64,000 nt of DNA from Xanthoparmelia taractica (GCA_033085395.1 JANQBS010000054.1:62001-126000), one strand, 5' to 3'; numbered from the stretch's first letter, positions 10,983 through 21,961 are shown. Notes: generated by a model from the sequence alone, not told the origin. Program-made: numbers and translations.

Positions 10983-13924
10983 ATGGCAGAGCGCACCTCA
11001 ACTAGAACCGGTAGCCGACGCACCACGCCCCAGCCTGCAGCACAAACTGCCCGTGCTGGAACCCAGAGTCCTTCGAAGCGAACAACACGAACAACGAGAA
11101 GTCAAAGCCGTGATATCAGTGACCGCGAAGATGGGAGAATTGGCCCGAATGCGCGGAGGGGCGCAAAACAAGCAACTCAAGATGGCACAAATGGCACTGT
11201 TGCGCAGAGTAGCTCAAAGAGCCGAAAAGGAAGGCCTGCAAATCATGCTCCAGTAAATCAAGGTAGGGAAATCATGCCAGAGATTAACCCTTTTGTCCAC
11301 GTAGTCCTGGTCTGAGCTAGTCGAATTATGCACCGAACCGGAACTGACCTCTCCCAGATCTTTCTGTGGTAGCCGAGGATCCCGGTGCTGTCTACCCGGA
11401 TCTCGGTACTACGGAAGGCGGTGGCGCAGGTGAGAATGTGGAGGACGCTGGAGCGGACCAGCTACAGACTCAGCAAAATGACAAGTCGCCCGGTGGTCTC
11501 TCTGCTTTCTCTGGAACCACCGCAAGGATCTCTTTTCCTACGCAGGAGCTCACAGAATTAAGCCCGGAAGATATGCTAGACGCACTTCCAGATCTCTCGG
11601 ACACTTCAGACAAACTTTTAAGCTTTGTGATTTCTGCCGAATTATCCCAAGGCTCAGTTGCTACGACTATTTCTCAGTTGCAGAATAAGAACACTCGTGA
11701 ACACAAAAAGCTCAAGCGACTGGGCGACACATTTGGGAGGCAGCGAAAAGAATTCGGAGGAGACTCGTACATCAATGTGGGAGACACGCTAAGAAGATTA
11801 TTGGGAAGAAAGGCTGGTCCTATCGATGAACAGACTGCTTCATGGCGTCCGGATGCCTTAATCCAAAAAGCAAACCTTGCAATTCTGGTGTTACAAATGC
11901 TGTCGATCACGAAACAAGAGCAGAAAGATCATTTTGTTGAAGACATTGCGGACACCTTTCCCCAACCTTTTGTGCAGAGGCTCGGACTTGCTGAAAGTTT
12001 GACACCCGAGTGCAGCGCCTTAGCCGAAGCAACATTTCGATTGGCACTGGAGGTTCGCACACAAGAAGCCATTATGCTACTTGCTCGTCACGTGGGGAAG
12101 CTCAATTTTGACCCGGACAATGCATTGCTTCAGGTGTTCTACGATACGAACAACTTGAAGGGATGGGCCATATCCGGTTTACGGATTGCGGATCTAACGA
12201 AGGAGGCTAAGGACATAATTCTAGGACGAGTTGAGAAACTGCGGGAAGCTTTCAGGTCCAACGGACCGATGTCTTCAGATGGCCAGACCTCCGCTGTTGA
12301 ATCTCTCCGTGTGAATTGCTCTTGGGCTACATTCGCGCAACAAATGGTTGCATGGGCTGCTCAACGCCTGACTGAAATTGAGATTCAGACTACAACTTAT
12401 GGTGGTGCTCAAGCTATTTGCCAGGAGCTCAGCGATGTAATTCAAAGCGGAATGCTTGGGCAGTCATTAGGAGGTGATTATGAAAGTGACAGCCCGGAAC
12501 TACGATTGGACTTTGATGCACAGTCTGAATCGCGTGCCACATCAGAGCAGCAGGATGCGTCAGCCAAACCTGCGAGAGCTGACGAGCTGAAGTTAGCGCA
12601 GTTCAGGTAACTATATACATTCTAGTTTTGGAAGTAGGAAACCTCTTTGCTGATTTCTGAATGACAGCGCCGACTCAAACAAAGTCAGAAGCGCCGTTGC
12701 TCTTTTAAAACAAAGAGAGGCAGACAGGAAAGTAACAAAGGCTCCAAAGCAGATACCGTTGCCCCAAAACCATGACAGCCATTCATTTGTCCAGGTGGCG
12801 TCTACGGCAGGGCCGTCTATACGAGCCTTGACTCCCCAACGTCTTCATAACGATCAGGTCATTCTTTCTACTGCTCCTGCCAGTCTTCCAAACAGACAAG
12901 CGCCGTCGGCAGACCAAAACGACAATTGGACCCCGGATGACAATGGAGAGGAAGAGGGGGATATTAACATACGAAGAAGGGCGGAAGTGTCGCTTGCGTA
13001 TCGAAGGCAACGGGAAGCTGAAAGTAACAAGGAGAACCTCGCCGAGATACCAGAGTCACAACAAACTAGGACGGCTACGAAGCGTAGTATCTATGATCGA
13101 GACCCGCTTGCTGAGAGGGTCCCTCCGATTGACAGCCAAGACTCAGATCACAATGGCCCAGAGACCGAAATCAGTTCGGATGAAGGCTTTCAGCTCCAAG
13201 CAGGGTCGTCTAACGCTGCGAGACAGCGTTATTTGAAACCTGCGACTAAAGGACCTGCGCCTGAGATCGAAATCAGTTCGGATGAAGGCTCTCAGCTCCA
13301 AGCAGGGTCTTCTAATGCTGCGAGGCAGCATTATTTGAAGCCTGCGACCAAACGACCTGCGCCTGAACCTACAAGCCTTAAACGTCGATCACCGAAGAAG
13401 GTGCGTGTCCAACAGAAGGTTAATGTCCGCACATATAATGACCGCCGAGACGTCGCACGTGACGAGCAAGAGGTCGAATTGCCGCTTTCTCAAGCCTACG
13501 ATGAGTATGAGAGAGTTAAAGCATCAGCGAAACAAAGAATGGCGGTGGTGACGAAACCCCCGCAAAGTCGTAGCGCATGGACGGGCGTGGAGACAGATAT
13601 GCTCCACTACCTCATTACTGAGTATGGGACCAGCTGGAAGCTCCTGAAAACCGAAGATCGCGAGCAAGGCCACATCCTAGAAGCGCGAGATCAGGTTGCG
13701 CTCAAGGACAAGGCTCGAAACATGAAAATGGATTATCTCAAGTACGTATACAAGTTCAGTGATCCCTTCATGGAGTTGACTGGGCAATCAGAGCGGGCAG
13801 AGTCTTACCACAAAACTTCGAGCGCATTCCCCTCAGCCAACTGCAGATTAAGAGACTGAGGGATGGCGGCATTGAATACGACCCTGAGACGGGAACCAGG
13901 GTCGATGCTGAGGTCATTGACTGA
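10983..13924 (+). CDS. Taz1/TRF-like telomere repeat-binding protein
   Basis: Exons 10983-11262, 11358-12606, 12668-13741, 13792-13924 (911 aa); all junctions are GT-AG and phase-consistent. Residues 1-95 are basic, Arg/Thr/Ser-rich. Residues about 150-400 are helical and fit the position of a TRF-homology dimerisation domain (TRFH). The C-terminal Myb/SANT domain (about 812-866: SAWTGVETDMLHYLI ... SWKLL) ends in VALKDKARNMK, a variant of the telobox VDLKDKWRN that defines telomeric duplex-DNA binders. The last exon supplies a conserved-looking tail (LPQNFERIPLSQLQ ... GIEYDP). Expected role: binding double-stranded telomere repeats, shelterin assembly and telomere length control. A 34-residue segment containing EISSDEG is tandemly duplicated (about 677-744). 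The telobox differs from consensus at the Trp position (Ala here). Confidence 0.9.
13163..13364 (+). repeat. 102-bp tandem duplication inside the telomere-protein gene
   Basis: Two copies with a 102-bp period; for example the GAAATCAGTTCGGATGAAGG block starts at 13167 and again at 13269. Each copy encodes 34 residues with the acidic core E-I-S-S-D-E-G, then QLQAGSSNAARQ and YLKPATK. Copies differ at a handful of bases, so the duplication is recent. Confidence 0.85.
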
Positions 13925-14996
13925 TGATGGAGCTTTTTACCAGGCTTGTTTAAAAAGAAAGGGAAATTTCAGGAAGTAACAATTCCCTATGGACTTGGTA
14001 ATCGTTTTGTGACTCGTCTGGGATACCCCTTTCTCGCCATTCCATTCTTGTCCCTAAAACATATAAATCAACTTGATGTCAGGATGTGAGGCCAAATATT
14101 CTTGAAGCGATTCGAGACCGTGCGATGCCGTCACCTTTGGGCGGTTGTACGGGAAAGAAATAGGGCGGGAAAGCGTCTGTTCACTTCTCAGTTCAATCCA
14201 AGGCACAAACTGAGGCGAATCTTAGAATGGGTTATATAACGCCGCCTGTTGCCTGATTTTTCAATCACGGATCGTCGCTCAATGGTATCACTGACTTTGA
14301 ATGAGTATTGCAGTGCATCTTCTTTGGTGAGTCCTTCCTGAAGCTGAGCTTGATTCCTTTTCCTTGATATTGATTAGAACTTAGGGTCTTAATTCTGTGC
14401 GTTTCTCCGCATGGCATTAGGCTCACTGGTCCTTTTACCGTTCTCGACATGGGGACACCTTACTGAATGTACCCTCTCGAAGAATTCTCACGGGATAACC
14501 TTAGCAACCCTATCACGACCCGAGGGCTCCGGTCGGGGCAAACCGAGTCTGAACATCCCCGCTTTCGCCGTTGCCATTGAGGGTGATTCTAGGCTGACCG
14601 CCATGCTTTAGCGGAATGAGAATACTTTGACGCGATGGTCGATAAGGTGATTAGGGCGAGCAAGCGCAGGCGTTGGAGATTGATGTTGAATGCCAGCGTG
14701 CTAGGGGATAGGGGTTGCTTGCCTGCTGTTCATGTATCTTGATAATATGGACTGGAAGGAGCTAAGGAGCTTTGACTGCATTCAAAGCGTGTGGCACAGC
14801 AGAAGAAGAAAAGCAATCAGGATCTCGGTCTGCTCGACACGAGGCAAATGGCCTTGTATACGTGATTCAGAAGAGTGATTCAGAAGAAATGATCTTTAGG
14901 CAGCTCATCCAGGTTTGTGATTTTGGGCCGAAAGCAGCATGACATACACGAAGTCCATGACGCCTTGCAAGAATAATACCCAGGTATCACCTAATC
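13925..14996. other. Intergenic, no gene seen
   Basis: About 1.1 kb between the convergent telomere-protein and Sos7 genes. Only short frames without domains; no tRNA recognised. Confidence 0.45.
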
Positions 14997-15893
14997 TTAA
15001 GCACCAACCTCTAGCATTTCTCTCAAACCACTCTCCACTCCTCTCAACCACCTTCCCTTCCTCTCCAACTCGTCCGCACCACCACCTTCCTGCCTTCTCT
15101 CCACTGCGTCCCTTGCAAGTCCCACAGCCCTCTCCCTCTCCAGCTCCAGCTTTGCCAATTCCCTTTCCTCATTCTCGAGTGCCCTCGTTTGTCTGGGCAG
15201 CGCCTGCTGTAAAGCCTTAAGCTGTGCGTTCACTTCATCAAGACTAGCCTGCCTCTCGTCCAGCAACTCCAGCGTCGCCGGCAACGGCAAAGCAAGCGCC
15301 TGATTCGTCTCGTTCGTATCTGCGGATTGATTCTGCTTCCTCAGTCTGGCCAGTGTCTGATTCAAATCCTCAATCTGCGGCGGCAACGATGATAGCAGTG
15401 TCGTCTGCAATGAGATTGTCTCATAGCGCCTGCTCAAATCCCTTGCTCGCGCGTCCAACTCCTTGACCATTTCTCCCACGTGCTCCTTCTGTGCTTTCAA
15501 TACGGCTTTGATCTCCGCCAGTTGGCTCTCGAGTTCGATGTTCTCAGCATGCTCGACTATTAGGGGAGGGTCGCCGACGATTGCGCGGAGAAATTTCTCC
15601 TTGGTCACTTGTTCGAGGTAGGAGAAGCGGAGTTTTGAGAAGAGTTCCTATGCGCGTTCGGATCAACTTTATATTTAGTCAAAGAAGAGATGTCTACTTA
15701 CCTTGTAGTGGCTCAGGTCAGCTTCCAGAGACTCCGGCGATGGGTTATCGAAAGCAGAAGTGGAGACATCAGATGTGCGGTGGGAAGTAGGAGTAGCGGA
15801 GATGGGTTCGCTGAGGCGAATGATAGAGAGAGAGCTACCCTGTATCGATCGAAGCCCTTGCAAGACGTTTTCGACACGTTGAGAGTCTATCAT
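14997..15893 (-). CDS. SOS7: Kinetochore protein Sos7 (coiled-coil)
   Basis: Exons 15893-15702 and 15647-14997 (280 aa), one 54-nt intron with GTAAGT donor. The first exon ends ...SPESLEADLSHYK and joins the second to give ELFSKLRFSYLEQ followed by VTKEKFLRAIVGDPP, the signature of the fungal Sos7 coiled-coil family. After it the protein is almost entirely predicted coiled coil (heptad-like LESQLAEIKAVLKAQKEHVG ... LERERAVGLARD). In fission yeast Sos7 is a kinetochore component of the Mis12/Spc7 network. Divergent from the RS-rich protein gene, with 252 bp between starts. Confidence 0.88.
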
Positions 15894-16145
15894 TTCGCGT
15901 ACGTCCTGTACGAGATGCTGGTTACCTTGAAAAGAAGGATTTTGGACGTTTGTTTACATGCAGGTCAATCGAAGTCTAATCTTATCTTATCTGAGATAGA
16001 ATACTTTTCTTGGCAACTTCATGCACAACGCCGGTGCGATGCGCTGACCCTTTAAGTTGTCCTTGGCTTCACTTTTTCGCATTGTTCATAGCAGATCTTG
16101 ATTATTTACTCATAGTGGTGTTATGCCCACCGTTATTTCTCCACA
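15894..16145. promoter_or_regulatory. Short divergent promoter, Sos7 (-) / RS-rich protein (+)
   Basis: Only 252 bp separate two divergent start codons, so both promoters must overlap or share elements. No specific motif is claimed. Confidence 0.5.
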
Positions 16146-17423
16146 ATGCCGGTTTCGGAGCACTTGTCGGATGACTATGTAGCACAGCTCCTCACCAAAG
16201 ACGCAAAGACCAGCAATGCGAAATATTCGGCTTACGGTCTACAGGAGCTTCTACCTCGGAGGTTAGCTGCCGGTTCCTTGAGCCCGTAGGAGATGGCTAA
16301 TCCATACAGACCAACTTTCAGTGCACCCAAACCCAACACACGATTCCTGAAGAATATTATCAGAGAAACGAACAGTCACAATGCTGCTCTACAGGCTAAG
16401 GAAGTCGAAGAGTCACGGGAACGTCTTCGAAGTATCTATGCGAGTGATGGACGGTTAGCCAAGCCCAGAGACTCCAATGATGGACTGAAAAACGAACTTT
16501 ACCACCGCTCAAAGCGACGACGGATTGAAGTTGAAGACAAGGAGAAACGTCATCTACGGCGAGGCGAAGAAGGCAGACTCTCGGGACGGGATAGAGATGG
16601 AGATCGTCAGAGCAGCGCATCCGGCCACAAGCACCACGATGACAGCTATGGCAGCGAGGATAACGATGAGGAACGATATCACGAACGCCGACATCGGCAC
16701 CACCATCGGACCCACCGTCAACGCGATGACGATGACGATGACTTGTATGAGCACGACCGGCGAAGAACGAAAAAGCGGAGGCACAGTAGGTCACGGCGTC
16801 GATCTCGATCGCGCTCGTCACCGTCAGACCGAAAACATCATCAGCGTCACCATCGGTCACACCGCTCAGCTAGATCTTCCTCGTTGGCAACCTCTGAGCG
16901 TGATGGAAATCATAGCTCTACACCGAGAGTAAACGGAGATCAGGAACCACCCAGCCCTTCAGCCGATGGTGATGCGAAGGGGAAAAAGCGAGCCACGTCG
17001 CCAGGGTCAGACTCGGATCCTCTAGATGCCATTATTGGCCCACCGCCTCCACCTCCGGCTCCCAAGGTTCACGCACGCGGCCGCGGCAACTTCTCATCCT
17101 CCTCGGCAATGGACACACACTTCTCTTCGAATTATGATCCAACAGTCGACGTCCACCCTGATCCGGATCTGGACGATGACTGGGATCAGGCGTTGGAAGC
17201 GATCCGCGATCGCCAGCGTTGGCAAAAGCTAGGCGCGGAGCGGCTTAAATCTGCGGGTTTTACAGAAGAAGAAGTGAAGAAGTGGGAGACGGGCGGAGAG
17301 AGGAGGGAGGAGGATGTGAAATGGAAGGGACGGGGGGAAGGTAGGGAATGGGATAGAGGCAAGGTCGTCGGGGATGATGGTGTAGAGACTCGACCTGAAT
17401 GGGGAAGGTTGAAAGGGACTTAA
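16146..17423 (+). CDS. RS/RD-rich nuclear protein, pre-mRNA-processing type
   Basis: Exons 16146-16261 and 16310-17423 (409 aa). The 48-nt intron gives a smooth junction: LLPRR then PTFSAPKPNTRFLKNIIRET. An ORF start at 16293 lies inside the intron and is rejected. The N-terminal 75 residues look conserved. The middle (about 90-210) is an alternating Arg/Asp/His/Ser region with RS dipeptides (SRSRRRSRSRSS) typical of splicing-speckle proteins and SRPK substrates. A proline run (PPPPPPAPK) follows, and the C-terminus (DDDWDQALEAIRDRQRWQKL ... FTEEEVKKWE) looks like a second conserved block. Fungal relatives are often labelled as pre-mRNA splicing factors, but I cannot name the orthologue with confidence. 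Confidence 0.75.
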
Positions 17424-17796
17424 GATCTTGCTTGGACTGGCTATGGACATAGTACTGGGAGGCGATATAAGTGGCATTTTGCTGCAAAGGCAAGCGGTTC
17501 TGGTTGGGAATCGCTTATTGAGAAAGCCAATACCTACAATTTTGGCGGAATAAACTTCACCAAAGCATTCTTTGTCATAAAAGGTAGAAGAGGTATATAC
17601 GCTCTATGAAGACTGGAGTTTAGTATGCACCAAAGCTGAAAGCGCATTCAGTGCAGTCGTTGCAAGTGACGGACAAGGACTAGCGTCAAAAGACGACGTC
17701 GATCAAGTTGCCTAAGTAGACATGGCAAATCGGTTTTTTTTTTGAACAGCTTCACCTAGACCATTAAACACCTATCTCCCACATCGTTCAGCCCAA
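17424..17796. other. Intergenic, promoter region of the FIT2-like gene
   Basis: 373 bp with a T-run at about 17736-17743 shortly upstream of the next start codon. No coding feature. Confidence 0.4.
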
Positions 17797-18891
17797 ATGT
17801 CTTCCTCATCATCATCCGCCATCAGGCGCAACGGCAGCACCCCCAAGCAACCCGCATCAAAACCACCCACCTCGAATTTAAATCACCAAAAACAAAAACA
17901 ACACCACAGCCACGACCGCGCATCCAACCCCCTTACATCCCTCCTCCCCACCCCCCTCGAAACCCTCCTCCTAACCGCCTACCCCACGACCCTCCTCCTC
18001 GGCTCCCTCTTCTCCCTCCTCGACCCCTCCGCCCGCCACGCCCCCTACAACCCCATCACCCAATCCCACCCCCCCTCGCACGCCCCCAGCTACTTCGCCC
18101 GAAAATCCAACCTCTTCAACGTCCTCTTTGTCAAAATAGCCTGGTTCTGGGTTTCGGGCGCGTTTTTTGCGTTTGTGATGCTGCATCCGTCGACGGGGCC
18201 GACGACGACGGGTAGTAGTGGGGCGGGTGGGTTGGTGCTGACGCCGAAGCGGGTGAGGGGGTTGTTGAGGTGGGGGATAGTGACTGTGTGGTGGGGGGCG
18301 GTGACGCAGTGGTTTTTCGGGCCCGGGTTGGTGGATAGGGGGTTTAGGGTTACGGGGGGGGCGTGTCAGTTGGCGAGCCAGATGGAGGGGAGTGGTGGCG
18401 CGGGGGAGTTTCTGACTGGACGAGCTTGTAAGGCTGTGGGGGGCGAGTGGAGGGGAGGGCATGATATCAGTGGGCATGTTTTTATTCTCGTGTTGGGGAG
18501 CTTGTTTTTGGGGTTGGAGGTGTTGCCGGCGTTGGTGGGGGCGAGGGGGTTGAGGGAGGAGAGGAGGGTGACGGGGAGGGATGGGAGGGTGGGCAAGGCG
18601 GAGGGGGAGGTTGTAGGGGAGAGTGAGGGAGAGGAGGGGCAGTGGAAGAGTGTTGTTGGGGCGCCGTTGGTCGTGGCAGGGTTGAGTTGGTGGATGCTAC
18701 TGATGACCGCGGCTTATTTTCATACCTGGTTTGAGAAGGTACGTTGGTCGTTTTTTTGCGCGTTGATATAGCATACTGACGTCTACTAGCTCACAGGACT
18801 TCTGACGGCTTTTGTTGGCGTCTTCGTCGTGTATTTCCTACCACGAGCGTCGCCAGCCATGAGGGACATAATAGGCATGCCTGGCGTATAA
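17797..18891 (+). CDS. FIT2/Scs3 family ER lipid-droplet biogenesis protein
   Basis: Exons 17797-18738 and 18790-18891 (347 aa), one 51-nt intron. After a Ser/Pro/Lys/His-rich N-terminal tail of about 50 residues come several hydrophobic segments (PTTLLLGSLFSLL; NVLFVKIAWFWVSGAFFAFV; FILVLGSLFLGLEV; LSWWMLLMTAAYFHTWFEK; LLTAFVGVFVVYFLP). The two family histidines are seen in GHDISGHVFIL and AYFHTWFEK. FIT2 proteins sit in the ER membrane, have acyl-CoA diphosphatase activity in characterised members, and are needed for lipid-droplet budding and phospholipid balance. The gene is odd in base use: the first third of the coding strand is extremely C-rich and the rest extremely G-rich. Confidence 0.88.
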
Positions 18892-19420
18892 TCCAATAGC
18901 TCAGGCATATACACTACTCTTAATCTTCTCAGCTGGACTTGTTCCCACATGGATCTGATTCTGTGTTCCGAAGGTCACTTATGGACAGGTCAACAGCTGG
19001 CCCGCTAAAATCTAGTTGCTTGTACCAATTTCACAGTCATTTCCTGTATTCGCCCAACCAATGTCTGCCACTGCTGCGTGTCAAAGAACTCATCGCTCGC
19101 ATTACCATGAACTGATACTGACTATTTCCTGGATCCTTCTCCCAGCAGCTCGACGACAGTCTCCACGAATGCGCCAGCTGCAATCAGACAATTCCCTCGC
19201 TTACTTCCCTCTCCGGCTCTCTCAAAAATTTGATCGACACCTCAAACTTGAGCTGACCAACAGGGAAGCTCCAAGGGAAGCTTCCCACCCCCGAGCCGTA
19301 AGCGACGCGACACCTCACACAAAACAAGACACAGTGCATAGCCCTGTAATAAAAATAATCAGCAATAGCTCAATTTCATACAAAGACCGAGCGCTCAACA
19401 CAGCCCGGTCGATGAACCAC
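18892..19420. other. Intergenic between convergent FIT2-like and four-TM genes
   Basis: No supported gene. It contains a plausible acceptor (TTATTACAG on the minus strand, around 19344) that would extend the four-TM gene if the GTAAGT at its stop codon is spliced. Confidence 0.4.
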
Positions 19421-20063
19421 TTACCCAGAAATAATGCCCGCCGCCATCGCAATCCCCGCAAACACCTGCACCGCCAACGCCCCGCGCTCGCATATCAGAT
19501 AGTCGCCTCCAGGATAGGAGCACCAACCACCCTGTCCATCCAGCAAGCCCGACAGACCGCCCGCGCCATACGTGATGGCGAAGAAGGCGATGATGATGTC
19601 GAGGATCAGGTTGATGGCGGGTGGAGCGGCCCGTTTATTGGAGCGAAGGCGGCGGAGGTTGTAGGCTGAGAAGAGGAGGGAGAAGATTGCCTGCGCGTGA
19701 GAATAAGAATGGGAACGGTAATCAAGTGGCACTATGATGTGAACACGAGACTACTGATCAAGGACCTACCGGCGCAACAACCCCGTTCAACCCCTCTTTC
19801 GTCGACCATGGCAAGTTGAAGGATACCGGACCCGCTTGGCGAGCGATGGCCGTCGCGAACAGGGAGACGAGGGTGAGGATCGAGAAGGTGAGTGCCAGGA
19901 TTGTGACGATGCGGAGGGTTCGTGAGAAGGAGGGCATGGCCGCGGGCGGATCGTCAGAGGGTAGAAAGGGAGTTGATTCGTCTTCTACTGCGTCTTCTTG
20001 ATCGTTGGTAGGTGGGTGTGAAGGTGGTGGTGATGGATCACGCTCCAGTGGGGATCCAGACAT
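19421..20063 (-). CDS. Small four-TM membrane protein, MARVEL-like
   Basis: Exons 20063-19770 and 19690-19421 (187 aa), intron 79 nt with GTAGGT donor and CGCAG acceptor. An acidic, Pro-rich cytosolic N-terminus (SPPPSHPPTNDQEDAVEDES) precedes four hydrophobic segments (IVTILALTFSILTLVSLFAT; IFSLLFSAYNL; INLILDIIIAFFAITYGAGG; ALAVQVFAGIAMAAGIIS). Two cysteines lie in the loop between TM3 and TM4 (WCSYPGGDYLIC). The topology resembles MARVEL/tetraspan proteins but no family motif is certain. The TAA stop is part of a perfect GTAAGT donor, so the real 3' end may instead be spliced further downstream. Confidence 0.6.
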
Positions 20064-20394
20064 GTTGCAGGTACACGAGGCAAGATTGGCAGACGTTCTT
20101 CTGTTGTTCACGGTTTGATAAAGCTCATGCAAATTTTGTTCATAAATGACATGTGGCCATGTTTATAAAGCCCGAAATCGATCGAGAAATAGTTTCTTTG
20201 GCAAGGTTCACAATGAGGCGGAGCTGTATCAAGTTGTTTCAAAAGGTGACAAGATATGTAAGGTTGTATCAACACTCGTTTGGTCGCTTGTAGGAGTGTC
20301 TTTCTGAGACGGATAGCTAGTCTTCTAAAATTAGTACCCGATGTATTAAGGATAAGGCAGTGTCTCTCCCGCTCTGTTGCCAGACCACACTCAG
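20064..20394. other. Intergenic, no gene seen
   Basis: 331 bp between the start of the four-TM gene and the 3' end of the SRPK-like gene. No feature recognised. Confidence 0.4.
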
Positions 20395-21961
20395 CTAATC
20401 AAGATCCCAGTAATCCATTGTGTCGTTTGTTTCTTCGACCATTTTAATTTCATCATTCATAGACCTAACAAGATCAAGCGCCTGCGATATTGAGATTCGC
20501 TCTGATGGTCTGAACCTCATCAAGCCCTGAATGACTGGAAGGAAAGGCTTCAGAGTCCCTTCTTGCACTTTTTCGTCAAATTTCTGTTGAAGTTTCGAGG
20601 GGGAGGATGGGCTCTTCCCTAAACAAACCAGCTATGTCAGAAAGATTTTAGGAATAAGCGAGGCGAAAAGCGGAATCGTTGATGTCCAGCTGTGTAATTT
20701 ATCTCGGTTATGGAAAGAACAGTATGCATTGAGGAGCAACATACTTAGTAGAGGCTCTATGACAAGTTCAGAGTTCTTTTGTATATGGTCCCATTGTTGC
20801 TGCCATTCCGTCGGCAGTTCCTCCACAAAATCAATCATTTGCTCAACTAGGAGTTCCGTATATCCCAGGTATTGAGGAAATGGAATTGGCCCGAGTATGA
20901 AAGAATAAATCTGCCGAGGCTAGATGTCAATATTCTTCTCGAAGATAAAAGCGGAGCTTTCTCACCACAATGCCAACACGCCATATATCAAGCCTGTGGT
21001 CAAAGCTGCCTGTGAAAATCGTTTCTGGTGCTCGTAGGGAGCTAGGTTGGGCGAGCTTTTTAGTCTCTACTCCATGAAGGAAAGCCTCTCCTAAGTCAAT
21101 GATCCGAAGATCCTCTTCATCATCATCTATCCAGTCAACCCAGTCTGCTGCCTTTATCAAATGGCTGGGCAGGGTCTCGCTCAAAGGCTTGCCATCACGT
21201 CGAACCAGTTCTTCTGATTCTGGGCTTCCGAGAACCTCAAACAGGCATTCTTTGCTCATTCGCGACAAACGATTACAAGTAAAAGCAAGATTCCTACCAC
21301 TTATATCTGTTAGAAGTCAGCTACATGGAGAAAGTGCAGATGCCTTTCTTTCGGGCTGAGGTTGTGGGGGTCTGGTAACATAGATTTATACTGGCATACC
21401 CCCATGTATATAGCCAACCTCATGTAGAAAGTCGATGGCTTGCAGCAGCTGTTCAGACAACCTTAGGATGGTTTCCGGCTCGAGGAGGTCTCCGACAGTA
21501 TGATAGTCGCTGACAACCATGTCAACAGTGGGTCCAAGCAACTCAAATACCAGACATTGATGAGTTCCATTGGGCCCCTGGTGTAGGAAATCGTCGAGCA
21601 ACTGGACGATATGTTTAGAGCAGAGGTCTCCCCTGGAATGCATTGCGAGTGATCGTAAAGTGCTAAGCTCGTGAGAATCCTTCGTGCTATCGGCCATCAT
21701 GATCTTGATCGAAATCCACTGCATGCGCCTTTAGTTATTAAGCACAGAATACGCTTCATCTTTTGCAATGGCATACTCATTGTCTTCTGCAAGCCAGACT
21801 GTGGAGAAGTCTCCCTAGCCTAGCTTGTGGTGGATTTTATAGAGTCCATCCTGGAAAGTATCACCAAGGCAGACCGGATGAAATCCACCCGGCCGGTATT
21901 TTGACATGTTCTCTTGAGTGTAAAGAAGGTTGGTTGGACGATAAATCGAGAAGTCCTCCAT
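20395..21961 (-). pseudogene. SRPK-like Ser/Thr protein kinase with a stop in the glycine-rich loop
   Basis: Exons 21961-21777, 21728-21400, 21306-20966, 20910-20745, 20618-20395 (415 codons), all GT-AG and phase-consistent. The N-terminus has the fungal SRPK start YRPGGFHPV..LGDTFQDG, then HHKLG-stop-GDFSTVWLAED (glycine loop), the Lys strand WISIKIMMADS, catalytic-loop equivalent YIHGDISGRN, DLGEA in place of DFG, the RAPE activation-segment end, and DIWRVG. After the fourth intron come PFLPVIQGLMRFRPSERISI and an acidic tail. The typical SRPK split by a spacer is short here, as in fungal SRPK-like expansions. One TAG codon (21817-21815) sits where SRPKs have an aromatic residue between the two glycines, and no intron can remove it. 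Everything else is intact, so this is a one-lesion pseudogene, an assembly error or a readthrough case. Confidence 0.8.
21815..21817 (-). other. In-frame premature stop TAG in the SRPK-like glycine loop
   Basis: It is codon 49 from the ATG at 21961, between HHKLG and GDFSTVW. If the ancestral codon was TGG (Trp, as in many SRPKs), TAG arises from one C-to-T change at CpA on the plus strand. Confidence 0.8.

Noticed and set aside
16293..17423. Start of the RS-rich protein at 16293
   Set aside because: That ATG lies inside the 48-nt intron; the upstream exon from 16146 restores a smooth conserved N-terminus.
17971..18477. 168-codon minus-strand frame in the FIT2-like gene
   Set aside because: Low-complexity antisense frame produced by the strong C/G skew; no homology-like features.
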